Source: Chitinophaga varians (GTDB lineage Bacteria; Bacteroidota; Bacteroidia; Chitinophagales; Chitinophagaceae). From it: a stretch of 64,000 nt of DNA. Numbering within the stretch: the stretch's first letter is position 1; every line of letters begins with the position of its first letter. The position numbers and the translations under genes are program-made. Shown piece after piece: positions 9,655 through 20,145 of this stretch. The DNA is taken from the NCBI RefSeq assembly GCF_012641275.1, contig NZ_JABAIA010000004.1, positions 186,001 to 250,000 on the forward strand, written 5' to 3'. The notes under the pieces are model-generated. The model saw nothing but the letters and a program-made list of their open reading frames with translations, did no database searches and was not told the origin of the DNA.

Positions 9655-11532
9655 ATGTGCGGTATTACCGGTATCTATGATGTTCAAAAAAGACATCCGC
9701 TTAACCAGGCGCTTTTGGCTGATATGTCAGAAAAACTTATACATAGAGGCCCGGATGACTGCGGGTATTTTATCTTGCCGGAATCCGGAGTGGGATTGGG
9801 GTTCAGAAGGCTTTCCATTATTGACCTGAGTAGTGGTAACCAGCCTCTGTTCAATGAGGATGCATCTAAAGTTATGATTTGTAACGGGGAGATATATAAC
9901 TATAAGGAGCTTAGAAGCCAACTGCAGCAAAAAGGCCACTCGTTTAAGACTAATTGCGATGTGGAAGTGATCGTACATCTGTATGAAGAATATGGAATTG
10001 ATTTTGTCAATATGCTGAACGGACAGTTTGCTTTCGCTATATATGACAAAATCAGGAACAGCATTTTTCTTGTTCGTGATCATGTGGGAATAGCCCCGCT
10101 CTTTTATACTATCCAGGATGACGTACTGATTTTTGGATCAGAGATAAAGGCCATCCTGCAGCATCCGCTGGTAAAAAGGAAAGTGAACCTACAGGGGCTG
10201 GACCAAATATTCTCTTTCCCGGGATTGGTCAGCCCTACCACCATGTTTGAAGGGATTCATGCACTGAGTCCCGGTCATTATTTGTATAAGGACCAGCACA
10301 AAACTGAAGTAAAGGAATATTGGGACCTTGACTATCCCCTGGAAGGAGAAATCAGCTATGATAAGGATGAACAGTATTACATAGACGGCTTGCAGGAGGT
10401 ACTGGAAAAAGCGGTGCGCTACAGATTAAACGCTGATGTTCCGGTAGGCTTCTATCTTAGCGGAGGGCTGGATTCATCGCTGGTAGGGGCACTGATAAAA
10501 AAAATAGTGCCGGAAAACAGCAGGTCCTCGTTTTCCATTACATTTAATGACAAGGGTATTGATGAGGCACGCCACCAGGAACTTATGGTGTCTCACCTGG
10601 ATTCGGACCATAACCGCTTCCGGTTTGACTGGGAAGATATTGCCGGCCGTTTGCAAAATGCGATTTATCATGCTGAAACACCATTGAAGGAAACATATAA
10701 CACCTGTAGCCTGGCTTTGTCGGAAATGGTAAGGAATAACAATATAAAAGTGATTCTGACAGGCGAAGGCGCAGATGAATTGTTCGCGGGTTATGTAGGA
10801 TATAGGTTTGACAGGAAACGTCAACACGAGAAGACAGGCCCGCTGGACACGGAGGCAATACTGGAACAGCAAATACGGATGAAGCTCTGGGGTGATGAAC
10901 ATTTTAAGTATGAAAAGGATTTCAGAGCTGACGAAGAAATAAAAGAGGCTATTTACTCCCAAGCAGTATACGATACCTATAATCAGTTTAACAGCGTAAG
11001 AGAGCATCTTGTTAATAAAGAAAAGCTGAATGGGCGTGACCTGGTGCACAAAAGGTCCTATATTGACTTCAAACTGCGTATATCAGACCATCTGGTAGCA
11101 GATCATGGAGACCGTGTCAGCTACGCTAACTCAATCGAAGCGAGATATCCTTTCCTCGATATTGACGTAATCAAATACGTGGCGACAATACCGCCGTCGA
11201 TGAAGTTGTTTGATATGGAGGAAAAATACATATTGAAAAAAGCCGCTTCTTCGCTGTTGCCGAAAGAAATCATCAACCGGGAGAAATTTAGCTTCGTCGC
11301 CCCGGGCAGTCCCTACCTGATGAAACAAAACATCGAATGGATCAATGATATACTTTCCTATGACCGCGTCAAACGGCAGGGGTTTTTCAACCCGGATACG
11401 GTGGAACGCCTCAAGAAAATGTATACACAGGAGAACTTCAACATCAATCAGACGTTCGAAAGTGATCTGCTGATGATCATACTAACCTTTGGTATTTTCC
11501 TGGACCAGTTTGATATGCCTTATTATAACTAG
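9655..11532 (+). CDS. asnB: Asparagine synthetase B-like amidotransferase
   Basis: A glutamine-dependent asparagine synthetase family protein of 625 aa, normal length. It starts MCGITG, which exposes the catalytic Cys2 of the class II glutaminase domain. The synthetase domain carries the ATP pyrophosphatase motif SGGLDSS (near residue 271) and the downstream GEGADELFAGY. Its start lies 12 nt after the first NRPS gene. In biosynthetic loci such proteins either make Asn or amidate a carboxylate on the product. Both fit here, and the second is attractive if the peptide is rich in acidic residues. The sequence does not decide between them. Confidence 0.93.
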   Translation: MCGITGIYDVQKRHPLNQALLADMSEKLIHRGPDDCGYFILPESGVGLGFRRLSIIDLSSGNQPLFNEDASKVMICNGEIYNYKELRSQLQQKGHSFKTNCDVEVIVHLYEEYGIDFVNMLNGQFAFAIYDKIRNSIFLVRDHVGIAPLFYTIQDDVLIFGSEIKAILQHPLVKRKVNLQGLDQIFSFPGLVSPTTMFEGIHALSPGHYLYKDQHKTEVKEYWDLDYPLEGEISYDKDEQYYIDGLQEVLEKAVRYRLNADVPVGFYLSGGLDSSLVGALIKKIVPENSRSSFSITFNDKGIDEARHQELMVSHLDSDHNRFRFDWEDIAGRLQNAIYHAETPLKETYNTCSLALSEMVRNNNIKVILTGEGADELFAGYVGYRFDRKRQHEKTGPLDTEAILEQQIRMKLWGDEHFKYEKDFRADEEIKEAIYSQAVYDTYNQFNSVREHLVNKEKLNGRDLVHKRSYIDFKLRISDHLVADHGDRVSYANSIEARYPFLDIDVIKYVATIPPSMKLFDMEEKYILKKAASSLLPKEIINREKFSFVAPGSPYLMKQNIEWINDILSYDRVKRQGFFNPDTVERLKKMYTQENFNINQTFESDLLMIILTFGIFLDQFDMPYYN

Positions 11533-11615
11533 GTGTTATCCCTGTGCCGCCTGGCGAAGCTGATATCATAAAGTACGTTAACCTTATTTCCAACTCACCA
11601 CGAAGCAATACCGAT

Positions 11616-13640
11616 ATGAAATCTATTATCCTGCAAAGTTTATTCAGTAAGAAGTCATCGGTTTACTTGTCCAGACTGGCTTACTCAGATGTCAGCGTAG
11701 ATCTCTCGTATGAACAACTGGCGAGCATAATATCGTCGCTCTCCCATCACATACAGCGAGAGAAAGAAGTGACTGGCCAAAAGGTCCTTGTCGTGGAAAG
11801 CGATCCCGCGACCGCATTGATCATTTTGCTGGCATTAGTTCATGCAAAAGCGGAAATTATACTGGTTGCGAACCTTGCCGCAACAGCTGTAGCTGAAAAG
11901 GAGCAGCCGGTATGGATAATTGAAAACGGTAGGGCACTATTATCAGACGCCCTGGCAAGTGAACCTGAGGCCAACGTGTATAGTGCATCGACTGTAAAAA
12001 AAGCGGATATACATTTTAGCATATATACGCCGGAGCTGCCCGATGGGATTGTGTATGCTGCCGAAAGCCTGGACGCGGCCTTTGCTGAGTTGTCAAAAGG
12101 TATCTCGCCAATTGAGACAGACAAATATCTGATGGCAGACCACTTGTCGTTTGTCGCCTTTATAACAGAGTCTCTCTGGTGTCTGCTAAGTGGCATACAT
12201 ATTCTTAATTTTCCGGGCAATGGCGGAAATATCGCCGAATTGCGGCCTGATGCGGAGGAGTTTGTTATGGACTTTAGCTTGTTTTTCTTTGGGAGTACCA
12301 AAGACAGTACCGATATGGAAGGGTGCTATGATCTCCTGATGAATAGTGTGAGGCATGCGGACAAATACGGGTATGCTGGTGTCTGGACGCCGGAGCGGCA
12401 TTTTAATGAATTTGGCGGCCGGTTTCCCAATCCAAGTGTTTTGTCGGCCGCTGTCGCAGTGGCGACAGAAAAAGTGCAGATACGGACCGGTAGCATTGTA
12501 GCACCGCTGCACCACGTTGTAAGGATCGCCGAAGACTGGTCCGTCATAGATAATCTCTCAGGAGGCCGCACGGCGCTGAGCTTTGCATCTGGTTGGCAGT
12601 GTAATGACTTTATATTTGCACCGGAGAACTATGCCAACAGGCATGAAGTAATGCTGAACCAGATTGTACAGTTTCATAAGCTTTGGGCCGGCGAACAACT
12701 GCCATTTAAAAATGGCGTGGGAGATGAGATAAAGATAGGTATCTTTCCCAAACCCATACAGCCGAAGATGCCCATCTGGATAACGGTTTCAGGGAAAGAG
12801 GAGACCTTCGCGGATGCAGGAAAGTATGGAGCCAATATCCTCACCCATTTATTGTGGCAGGACCCCTCAGATCTTATTTCGAAAATTGGTGTTTATCGCC
12901 AGTCTTTAAAAGATAATGGATTCGATCCGGCCTCACGGACCGTATCTGTCATGCTGCATACCTACGTAGGCAAATCATCTGAGGAGGTACGCAAAATAGT
13001 GGAAGCACCACTTAAAGCTTATATACGTTCATCGCTGCACCTGGTGGAAACAATGACGGCTGCAGTGCGTAAGACCAACGGGAACAACGCTATAGGCAGA
13101 TACGGAAAAAACGATGAGGAAACACCTGAACACATTAAAGAAGAACTGCTGGATATCGCATTTGAGCGTTTCTTTTCGAATGCCAGTCTGTTGGGAGATC
13201 ACCAACAGTGTGAAAAAACATTGAAGCGCCTTCGCTCTTATGGGGTTGATGAAGTAGCCTGTCTTATCGATTTCGGGCTGGAGGATGCTACTATACTGCG
13301 AGGGTTGGAGGAATTAAAGGAGCTGAAAGCAAAATACCAGCCCGCGGCAAAGAAACGGTATGCGGGCAGTTTTATCATAAGAGCGTCCGCTCAAACGTTG
13401 ACGGGTCTTTATAAAAAAACGGCGCCTGCTATAGAGGGCTGTAAGAAGGTAGTCATTGACAGTCCGAAAGAATCAGGACTCACCTTAGCGTTCCAGGACC
13501 AGATAAATGTGAAATATGATCTGCAGCGGCCTTATCCATTGGTCACCGCGGAAGAAGACAGTTCTTTCACCAAAATGAAGACGAAGCTTTACGAGCTTAA
13601 CCTGGAACAGGCCAGTGAGCGCATAGAAGAGGATTTCTAA
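11616..13640 (+). CDS. MupA-type FMN monooxygenase on a broken A domain
   Basis: The centre (about residues 215-585) is a luciferase-like flavin monooxygenase of the MupA/Atu3671 type found in NRPS/PKS clusters, with DFSLFFFGS, GVWTPERHFNEFGG and GGRTALSFASGWQ. The first 210 residues align with the N-terminus of the neighbouring A domains: MKSIILQSL matches MDKKLLHTL, and later SFVAFITESLWCLLSG matches SFDVSFRDIFIPLLCG. The SGSTG nucleotide loop is missing, so this part cannot adenylate. The protein ends RIEEDF, the same tail as the NRPS subunits. I chose the ATG at 11,616 because it matches the NRPS N-termini; a GTG at 11,544 would add 24 residues. It probably oxidises a carrier-bound residue while docked between subunits. 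Confidence 0.88.
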   Translation: MKSIILQSLFSKKSSVYLSRLAYSDVSVDLSYEQLASIISSLSHHIQREKEVTGQKVLVVESDPATALIILLALVHAKAEIILVANLAATAVAEKEQPVWIIENGRALLSDALASEPEANVYSASTVKKADIHFSIYTPELPDGIVYAAESLDAAFAELSKGISPIETDKYLMADHLSFVAFITESLWCLLSGIHILNFPGNGGNIAELRPDAEEFVMDFSLFFFGSTKDSTDMEGCYDLLMNSVRHADKYGYAGVWTPERHFNEFGGRFPNPSVLSAAVAVATEKVQIRTGSIVAPLHHVVRIAEDWSVIDNLSGGRTALSFASGWQCNDFIFAPENYANRHEVMLNQIVQFHKLWAGEQLPFKNGVGDEIKIGIFPKPIQPKMPIWITVSGKEETFADAGKYGANILTHLLWQDPSDLISKIGVYRQSLKDNGFDPASRTVSVMLHTYVGKSSEEVRKIVEAPLKAYIRSSLHLVETMTAAVRKTNGNNAIGRYGKNDEETPEHIKEELLDIAFERFFSNASLLGDHQQCEKTLKRLRSYGVDEVACLIDFGLEDATILRGLEELKELKAKYQPAAKKRYAGSFIIRASAQTLTGLYKKTAPAIEGCKKVVIDSPKESGLTLAFQDQINVKYDLQRPYPLVTAEEDSSFTKMKTKLYELNLEQASERIEEDF

Positions 13641-13650
13641 ACAGTAGCCT

Positions 13651-16600
13651 ATGAACAAGAGAGTCATCCATACTATTGTGGACCACCATGCCCTGCAGTA
13701 CCCCGAAGGTATTGCGATTGTGGACGCAGACGAATCGTTGCTGACTTATGCGGGGTTGAAAGAGAAGAGCGACAACTGCGCCTTCCTGTTACAACATCAC
13801 AACATCGGGAAAAATAAAGTGGTTGCCGTTTTCCTCCCCGAAGGAATAGGATACATCACGGCTATCCTGGGCGTTAACAAGAGTGGAAATATATTTATGC
13901 CGCTCGTCCCCGGATATCCGGTGGAGCGCCTCCGGTATTTGCTGTCCACTGTGAAGCCGGAAGCACTTTTAACAAACAAAGAATATCTGAAGGAAGCCTG
14001 GTCATTGTTATCTGGAACAGATGCCCAGGGAAACTGCGTGGTACTGGATATAGATACGGTAGTTCCGCAAATGCCGTTACCGGATGTAGATGGTGAAGAT
14101 AGTAATTACCTGATATACACCTCCGGGTCTACCGGCGATCCCAAGACCATTGAGGGAGTGCACAAAAGCCTGAGTCATTTTCTGCACTGGGAAATGACGG
14201 AATTCAAATTGGACCGGGGAGTAAACACAGCACTACTGGCCCCTGTCTCTTTTGACGTAAGTTTCCGCGATATTTTTATTCCTCTCTTGTGTGGCGGTAC
14301 ATTACATATCCCGGAAAGGTCTGTTAAGGCCGATCCATCCGCCCTCCTGGAATGGATAGGAGCACGTCAGATTACAATGCTGCATATGGTGCCGTCTATA
14401 TTCCGGCTCCTTATAAAAGTATTGGATGCCGACCCTGCCAGGCGCAGCCTGATGAGCGCTGTCCGAAATATATTGTTAGCCGGTGAACCATTGTTTTATC
14501 GTGATGTGATAAACTGGCGTGCCATTAACGGAGAGGGAACGAACCTGGTTAACCTTTATGGCCCTTCGGAGACAACACTAGCCAAAATATATCATCGGAT
14601 TGCAACAACAGAACTTAATAGCGAAGCAGAGATCGTACCGCTGGGTTTTCCCCTTCCCAATACCATTGTGCTGATCCTGAATGACGACAATCAGATTTGC
14701 CAGATCGGCGAGATTGGGGAAATATGTATAAAAACCCCCTTTAGAAGCAAAGGCTACTATAATGATAGCGCGCTTACTGCGGTGAAATTCTGCCAGAACC
14801 CATTGCACAAAGACTTTGAAGACATTATCTATCGAACGGGCGATCTGGGGAAATATGGGCCGGAAAGAAATATCCTCATAGTAGGAAGAAAAGACAACCA
14901 GGTGAAAATACGGGGTAACAGGGTAGAGCTGGCAGAAGTGGAGAAAGTTATCGGCAGCTTCCCATCTGTTACACAGGTGATAGTTATCCCTCATCAGAGC
15001 GAAAACGGTGACATTGTCCTGAGCGCTTATTATACAGCTGCCCGGGAAGTGGACAGAAATGCACTGAGAGAACATATCAGCAATTTTCTTCCGGAGTATA
15101 TGCACCCTTCTTATTATATGCACCTGGATGCTTTCCCGCTCAATATCAATGGTAAGGTGAACAGGAATGCACTGCCGGCACCGGAAGATTTATTGTATGA
15201 ACAGCTTGAATTTACACCACCATCGAACAAAGACGAGGTCTTTTTGTGCGGTATTTTCTCCCAGGTACTTGGGCTGCAGAAAGTTGGTGTCAATAATTCT
15301 TTCTTTGAGCTGGGTGGCCATAGCCTGAATGCGGTGAAAGTTATATCAAGAATTTATAAGGAAACGAACCGGCATGTATCCCTGAAATTCTTTCTTGAAC
15401 ATCCTACTGTACGATTACTGGCGGAGAAGATGCCGGGTATCAGCGTCTCTGCGTTTGAACATATCCCTCTGGCGGAAACAGCTGCATTGTATCCGGTCTC
15501 GCATTCCCAGAAACGACTGCTGGTACTGGACCAGGTGGTGAATGAACTCACCGCCTATAACATGGTGACTGCCTGTTTTTTTTCCGCCACGCTGGATGTA
15601 GGTGCTTTCAAACAGGCATTTGATGGCGTCATCGCAAGGCATGAAGTCTTCCGGACACGTTTTGTGTTCACTGAAGGGACTTTCTGGCAGTGTATAACAG
15701 CAGAGCAGGCGGTACTGATGGTGGATTTGGAAAATAAGGGCAACTTGTCACCGGACCAATGCCTGGCCCATGAGCACCATCATTCTTTTAACCTCTACCA
15801 GGATGTCCTTGTCCGGGCGCGGCTGATCAGGCAACAGGATGGCAGGTATTTCTTTGTACTGAATATCCATCATATACTGTCTGATGGATGGTCAATGAAT
15901 GTGTTTACAAAGGAATTGCTGGCTTTATATAATGCTTACAGAAAAAAGCTTCCGGACACATTGCCACCAATGAAAATACAGTATAAGGATTATGCTGTAT
16001 GGCAACTGGCGCGGCTGGCAGCCGGGGAGCTGGATATGCATAAGGCATATTGGCATGGTGTTATGCAGCCGGCTCCTTCAGCTCTTTTGTTGCCGGTGGA
16101 CATGGAAAGGACAGGCATACCGGGGTTTGAAGGGGAAGTACATACCGCATATATCCGTCAGGAACGGGCGAACGCATTGAGAAAAATTGCGATGGACAAT
16201 AAGATGGGACTGTTCCCGGTATTGTTGTCCCTGATAAAGGTACTGTTGTATGTCAAAAGCGGAAGCAATGACATTGCTGTCGGCGTGCCGGTGGCCGGCA
16301 GAAACCATCCCGACCTGGAAGATCAGATCGGGTTTTACCTGAACAATGTGCTCCTCCGTACCAGCATAAAGAGAGACATTTCTTTTTCAATATTGTTAAA
16401 ACAGGTTCACGACAACGTAATACAGGCGCTGGACCATCAGGATTATCCCTTTGATAAGCTGGTAGAGGAACTTTCAGGAGCACTGGACCAGTCCGTCCAC
16501 ACGCCGTTTTATAGTGTACTCGTAGTCATGAACAACGATGGGCTTAATATCAGCAATGAAAACCTGGCGTCCTTCCGGAATGAACTGGGACTGGAATTGT

Positions 16601-16866
16601 ATGATGTGCCGGCTAAGGTCAGTAAGCTGGACCTTACTTTTTTTATAATGGAGGAGCAGGAACATATCAGGATAGACCTGGAATACAATGCGAAGCTGTT
16701 TAAGCCGGCTACCATCAAACAATATGCAGAAGAACTGGATAGCCTGGCGCAACAGGTAATTGAGAATCCGCTTATCACATTAAGTGATCTGAGCTGGACG
16801 CTGTCTGCCGGGAAAAAAAACGCAGCATTGGAAAGTAAGATCAATCTCATTTCAGAAGATTTTTAA
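13651..16866 (+). CDS. NRPS subunit A-T-C (residue 2)
   Basis: A 1071-aa protein adding one residue. The A domain has YTSGSTGDPK near 156, NLYGPSETT near 302, KIRGNRVEL near 418 and the catalytic Lys in NINGK near 500. The T domain has LGGHSL near 555 and the C domain has HHILSDG near 741. No epimerase or thioesterase is present. The module boundary is split: the C domain that accepts this residue lies at the end of the starter protein, and this protein's own C domain joins residue 2 to residue 3. The A pocket reads about DVRMLALLA plus Lys. The tail is LISEDF. It follows the monooxygenase by 10 nt. Confidence 0.93.
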   Translation: MNKRVIHTIVDHHALQYPEGIAIVDADESLLTYAGLKEKSDNCAFLLQHHNIGKNKVVAVFLPEGIGYITAILGVNKSGNIFMPLVPGYPVERLRYLLSTVKPEALLTNKEYLKEAWSLLSGTDAQGNCVVLDIDTVVPQMPLPDVDGEDSNYLIYTSGSTGDPKTIEGVHKSLSHFLHWEMTEFKLDRGVNTALLAPVSFDVSFRDIFIPLLCGGTLHIPERSVKADPSALLEWIGARQITMLHMVPSIFRLLIKVLDADPARRSLMSAVRNILLAGEPLFYRDVINWRAINGEGTNLVNLYGPSETTLAKIYHRIATTELNSEAEIVPLGFPLPNTIVLILNDDNQICQIGEIGEICIKTPFRSKGYYNDSALTAVKFCQNPLHKDFEDIIYRTGDLGKYGPERNILIVGRKDNQVKIRGNRVELAEVEKVIGSFPSVTQVIVIPHQSENGDIVLSAYYTAAREVDRNALREHISNFLPEYMHPSYYMHLDAFPLNINGKVNRNALPAPEDLLYEQLEFTPPSNKDEVFLCGIFSQVLGLQKVGVNNSFFELGGHSLNAVKVISRIYKETNRHVSLKFFLEHPTVRLLAEKMPGISVSAFEHIPLAETAALYPVSHSQKRLLVLDQVVNELTAYNMVTACFFSATLDVGAFKQAFDGVIARHEVFRTRFVFTEGTFWQCITAEQAVLMVDLENKGNLSPDQCLAHEHHHSFNLYQDVLVRARLIRQQDGRYFFVLNIHHILSDGWSMNVFTKELLALYNAYRKKLPDTLPPMKIQYKDYAVWQLARLAAGELDMHKAYWHGVMQPAPSALLLPVDMERTGIPGFEGEVHTAYIRQERANALRKIAMDNKMGLFPVLLSLIKVLLYVKSGSNDIAVGVPVAGRNHPDLEDQIGFYLNNVLLRTSIKRDISFSILLKQVHDNVIQALDHQDYPFDKLVEELSGALDQSVHTPFYSVLVVMNNDGLNISNENLASFRNELGLELYDVPAKVSKLDLTFFIMEEQEHIRIDLEYNAKLFKPATIKQYAEELDSLAQQVIENPLITLSDLSWTLSAGKKNAALESKINLISEDF

Positions 16867-16875
16867 AATGCTTTC

Positions 16876-19800
16876 ATGGATAAAAAGTTATTGCACACTT
16901 TGTTAGATGCGGCCGCTGCAGACCATCCGTACTCGGTTGCTATTGAGCAACAGCAAATGCATATTTCCTATGGAGAACTCAAATATTTCTCTGATAGGAT
17001 CGCTATGTGCCTGGCGGACTTACAGGTGAAAAAGAGTGAGATAGTCGTTGTTTACCTGCCGGCAAGCATCGCATATGTGGTAAGCATCCTGGGAATTAAT
17101 AAGAGGGGTGCCATCTTTATGCCACTGGAGCCTGATTACCCCACCCTCCGGGCTATCGGACTTATAAGGGAAACAAAAGCCTCCACATTTATCACCCTGG
17201 CTGCCTACGCGGACACATTGAATGAAATATTGAAGCAGACGGGGAGCTCGGATGCCGCAAATATCGTGTTACTTAAAACGGACGCTCTGGCGGAAATACA
17301 GGTACAGAAAAGCGATGGAGGAGTATTGTCACCTGTGGGAGACCTGACAAATGCATCTGTTTATCATGGTAATATTGAACAGGATGGGGATGATACCAAT
17401 TATATTATTTATACTTCCGGTTCAACCGGTCAGCCTAAAATAATAAAGGGCAGGTATAAGAGCCTGAGTCATTTCATTCATTGGGAGGTAAAAGCTTTCC
17501 ATTTAAATGCAAATACCCGTATATCCCTGTTGGCCCCTGTTAGCTTCGATGTAAGCCTTAGAGACATTTTTGCGCCACTTTTGGCCGGCGGTACTTTGTG
17601 CATACCGGATGCAGCTATCAAGGCCGATCCGCGAAAGCTGCTGAGTTGGATAACAGAAAGCAGGATTACACTGTTACATCTGGTGCCCAGCGTATTCAGG
17701 TTGCTTACGAAGGAATTGGAGGAAAAAAACAAACAGGCTGCGTTACTTTCGCTATCATATATACTATTGGCAGGGGAACCGTTGCACGGTAAAGATGTGC
17801 TGGCGTGGTACAAGGCGGCTGGTAAAGAAATACAGCTGGTCAATCTGTACGGCCCGTCAGAGACCGTGCTCGCCAAGATATATCACCTTATTGATCCCGA
17901 TCAAGGAGACTTCAACGGTGTGATGCCATTAGGTGTCCCACTACCCAATACCGTTATCATCATCGAGAACCAGGGAGAGCTTTGTAACGAAGGCGTGGTC
18001 GGTGAAATTCTGATTAAAACCCCGTTCATTTCAAACCAATACCTTAATGATCCGGACCTGAATAAGGCAAAATTCGTTCAGAATCCATTGCATAATGATT
18101 TTGAAGATATTGTATACAGAACAGGGGATTTGGGCAAATATCTTGCTGATGGAGTAGTTGCTTTCGTGGGGAGGATCGATAACCAGGTGAAAATAAGAGG
18201 AAACCGCGTGGAACTGCTGGAGGTCGAATCGGAAATAGGCCGGTGCCCGGGTGTGGACCTGTGTGTGGTGGTAGCGATGGAAAATATGGACCAGGAAAAA
18301 GTATTGGTAGGATACTTTACGTCGGGAGACAATGTAACGGTAGCGCAGATCAGGGAGTATATAACACCGCGGTTGCCTGCATATATGCACCCTTCTTTCT
18401 TTTTGCAGCTGGATGAGTTTCCACTTAACCTGAATGGGAAGATCAATAAAAAGCAGCTGCCGCTTCCTGAAGAAATGTTGTATGAAAAAATGTCTTTCGA
18501 TGCGCCCGAAACCGAGCTGGAATTTAAAATAGCTGCCATTTGGAAAGAAGTATTGTTCCTGAAAAAGGTCAGCGTGACCAATTCGTTTTATGAACTGGGC
18601 GGACACAGTCTTTCCGCAACGAAGGTGGTATCCCTGCTATACAGGGAGCTGGGTGTGGAAATAACGTTAAAGCAGTTTTTGCAGCAAGCTACCATCCGGA
18701 AGCTGGCAGACCATCTCACGAGTCTGGAAGAAAAAAAGTATCGTCCTATTCCGCCGGCGCCTGAACAGGAAGTGTATCCGCTTTCAAATGCACAACATAG
18801 ACTGTTCATCCTGCATCAGACATTACAGAATAAGTCTGCTTACAATATGAACGGCGTTTATAAAGTTGATGCCGGTATGGACGTAAACCTGCTGCAGGAA
18901 GCATTTAGCAGGATAGTGAGCCGTCATGAAATTCTTCGTACTGTATTCATGAGTACGGGCGGTGTGCTGGTTCAGCAAGTCCTGAACAACTGTACTGTGA
19001 CCATTAGCGTCACGGAGGCTGGTGATATGGACCATGAACAATTGCAGGAGGCTTTGTTACGCAATGCTGAAAAAGAGTATGACCTGGCTGCTTATCCGCT
19101 TTTTGATCTCCGGTTGTTCAAACGTAACAGTAAGGAAGATATCCTACAGTTTACCATCCATCATATTATCAGTGACGGCTGGTCGTCGGCCATCATATTA
19201 CATGAGATAGCGCTGCTCTATGCGCAGCTACAGGGGCAGATAGTACAGGAGAACAAGGTACTGCCCCCGCTTAAAATACAGTATAAAGATTATGCCTTCT
19301 GGCAATCAGTGCGCATTGGCAATGGTGAAATGGAGCACCACCGGCAATATTGGCAGAAACGCCTGGACGGGAAAAATACGAAGTTGAATTTGCCGGCCGA
19401 TTTTCCACAAGCGCAACTGAGACAATATACCGGTGGAAAAAACACATTTGTTATCAGTGCAGAATTATCTACCGTATTGAGAAATATTGCACTTGATAAT
19501 GACACCGGCTTGTTTACTGTTCTGGTGGCGCTGACAAAATTATGGCTGTGCCGGATCTGTGATCAGTCCAACGTGACAATAGGCTGCCCTGTGGCAACAA
19601 GGTCTCACCCTGATCTGCACCAGTTAACGGGGCTGTTCCTCAATTACCTGGTACTGTATGACGAGATATCGTATGAACAGACTTTTAAGGACTGGCTCCT
19701 TACCGTAAAACAAACGGTGGAAGAAGCCTATGAGCACCAGGAGTATCCATACGACCTGATTGCGGAAAGCGCAGGGGGGCAACATATACACAAGGATATT

Positions 19801-20142
19801 GACCTGTACAATGTGTTGCTGGTGATGAATAACAGCGGATTAAATATGGAATGGGAAGATGGGGAACGCCTGAAGCAGCTGATGCGGCTGGAGCCGATGC
19901 CAGTACACGACCGAAGTGCCAAGCTGCCACTTACCTTGTTCTTTGACGATAAACCGGCCATCGGTATTACTATCGAATACAGCACCGAGCTGTTTAGGGA
20001 GCAGACAGTCCGGGTCATTGGCGAACGATTGCTCCGGCTGGTGGAAATAGTGGTGGAGAATACCCATGCGACAATAGACAATATCTATCAACAACTGAAT
20101 CCTGTAAAAGCTTTTAAGGAAATTATAGACGAAGATTTTTAG
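16876..20142 (+). CDS. NRPS subunit A-T-C (residue 3)
   Basis: A 1088-aa paralogue of the preceding subunit with the same order. The A domain has YTSGSTGQPK near 178 and NLYGPSETVLAK near 325. The T domain has LGGHSL near 573 and the C domain HHIISDG near 762. Core motifs look complete, including NLNGKI at the end of the A domain. The pocket reads about DVRLLALLA plus Lys, differing from its neighbour at one position. The N-terminus is MDKKLLHTLLD and the C-terminus IIDEDF. The 9-nt gap upstream and 3-nt gap downstream suggest translational coupling. Its C domain should join residues 3 and 4. Confidence 0.93.
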   Translation: MDKKLLHTLLDAAAADHPYSVAIEQQQMHISYGELKYFSDRIAMCLADLQVKKSEIVVVYLPASIAYVVSILGINKRGAIFMPLEPDYPTLRAIGLIRETKASTFITLAAYADTLNEILKQTGSSDAANIVLLKTDALAEIQVQKSDGGVLSPVGDLTNASVYHGNIEQDGDDTNYIIYTSGSTGQPKIIKGRYKSLSHFIHWEVKAFHLNANTRISLLAPVSFDVSLRDIFAPLLAGGTLCIPDAAIKADPRKLLSWITESRITLLHLVPSVFRLLTKELEEKNKQAALLSLSYILLAGEPLHGKDVLAWYKAAGKEIQLVNLYGPSETVLAKIYHLIDPDQGDFNGVMPLGVPLPNTVIIIENQGELCNEGVVGEILIKTPFISNQYLNDPDLNKAKFVQNPLHNDFEDIVYRTGDLGKYLADGVVAFVGRIDNQVKIRGNRVELLEVESEIGRCPGVDLCVVVAMENMDQEKVLVGYFTSGDNVTVAQIREYITPRLPAYMHPSFFLQLDEFPLNLNGKINKKQLPLPEEMLYEKMSFDAPETELEFKIAAIWKEVLFLKKVSVTNSFYELGGHSLSATKVVSLLYRELGVEITLKQFLQQATIRKLADHLTSLEEKKYRPIPPAPEQEVYPLSNAQHRLFILHQTLQNKSAYNMNGVYKVDAGMDVNLLQEAFSRIVSRHEILRTVFMSTGGVLVQQVLNNCTVTISVTEAGDMDHEQLQEALLRNAEKEYDLAAYPLFDLRLFKRNSKEDILQFTIHHIISDGWSSAIILHEIALLYAQLQGQIVQENKVLPPLKIQYKDYAFWQSVRIGNGEMEHHRQYWQKRLDGKNTKLNLPADFPQAQLRQYTGGKNTFVISAELSTVLRNIALDNDTGLFTVLVALTKLWLCRICDQSNVTIGCPVATRSHPDLHQLTGLFLNYLVLYDEISYEQTFKDWLLTVKQTVEEAYEHQEYPYDLIAESAGGQHIHKDIDLYNVLLVMNNSGLNMEWEDGERLKQLMRLEPMPVHDRSAKLPLTLFFDDKPAIGITIEYSTELFREQTVRVIGERLLRLVEIVVENTHATIDNIYQQLNPVKAFKEIIDEDF

Positions 20143-20145
20143 GTT

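Noticed and set aside
11544..11615. GTG start for the monooxygenase
   Set aside because: The 24 added residues do not match the N-termini of the NRPS subunits, whereas the ATG at 11,616 aligns with them from the first residue. It remains possible.
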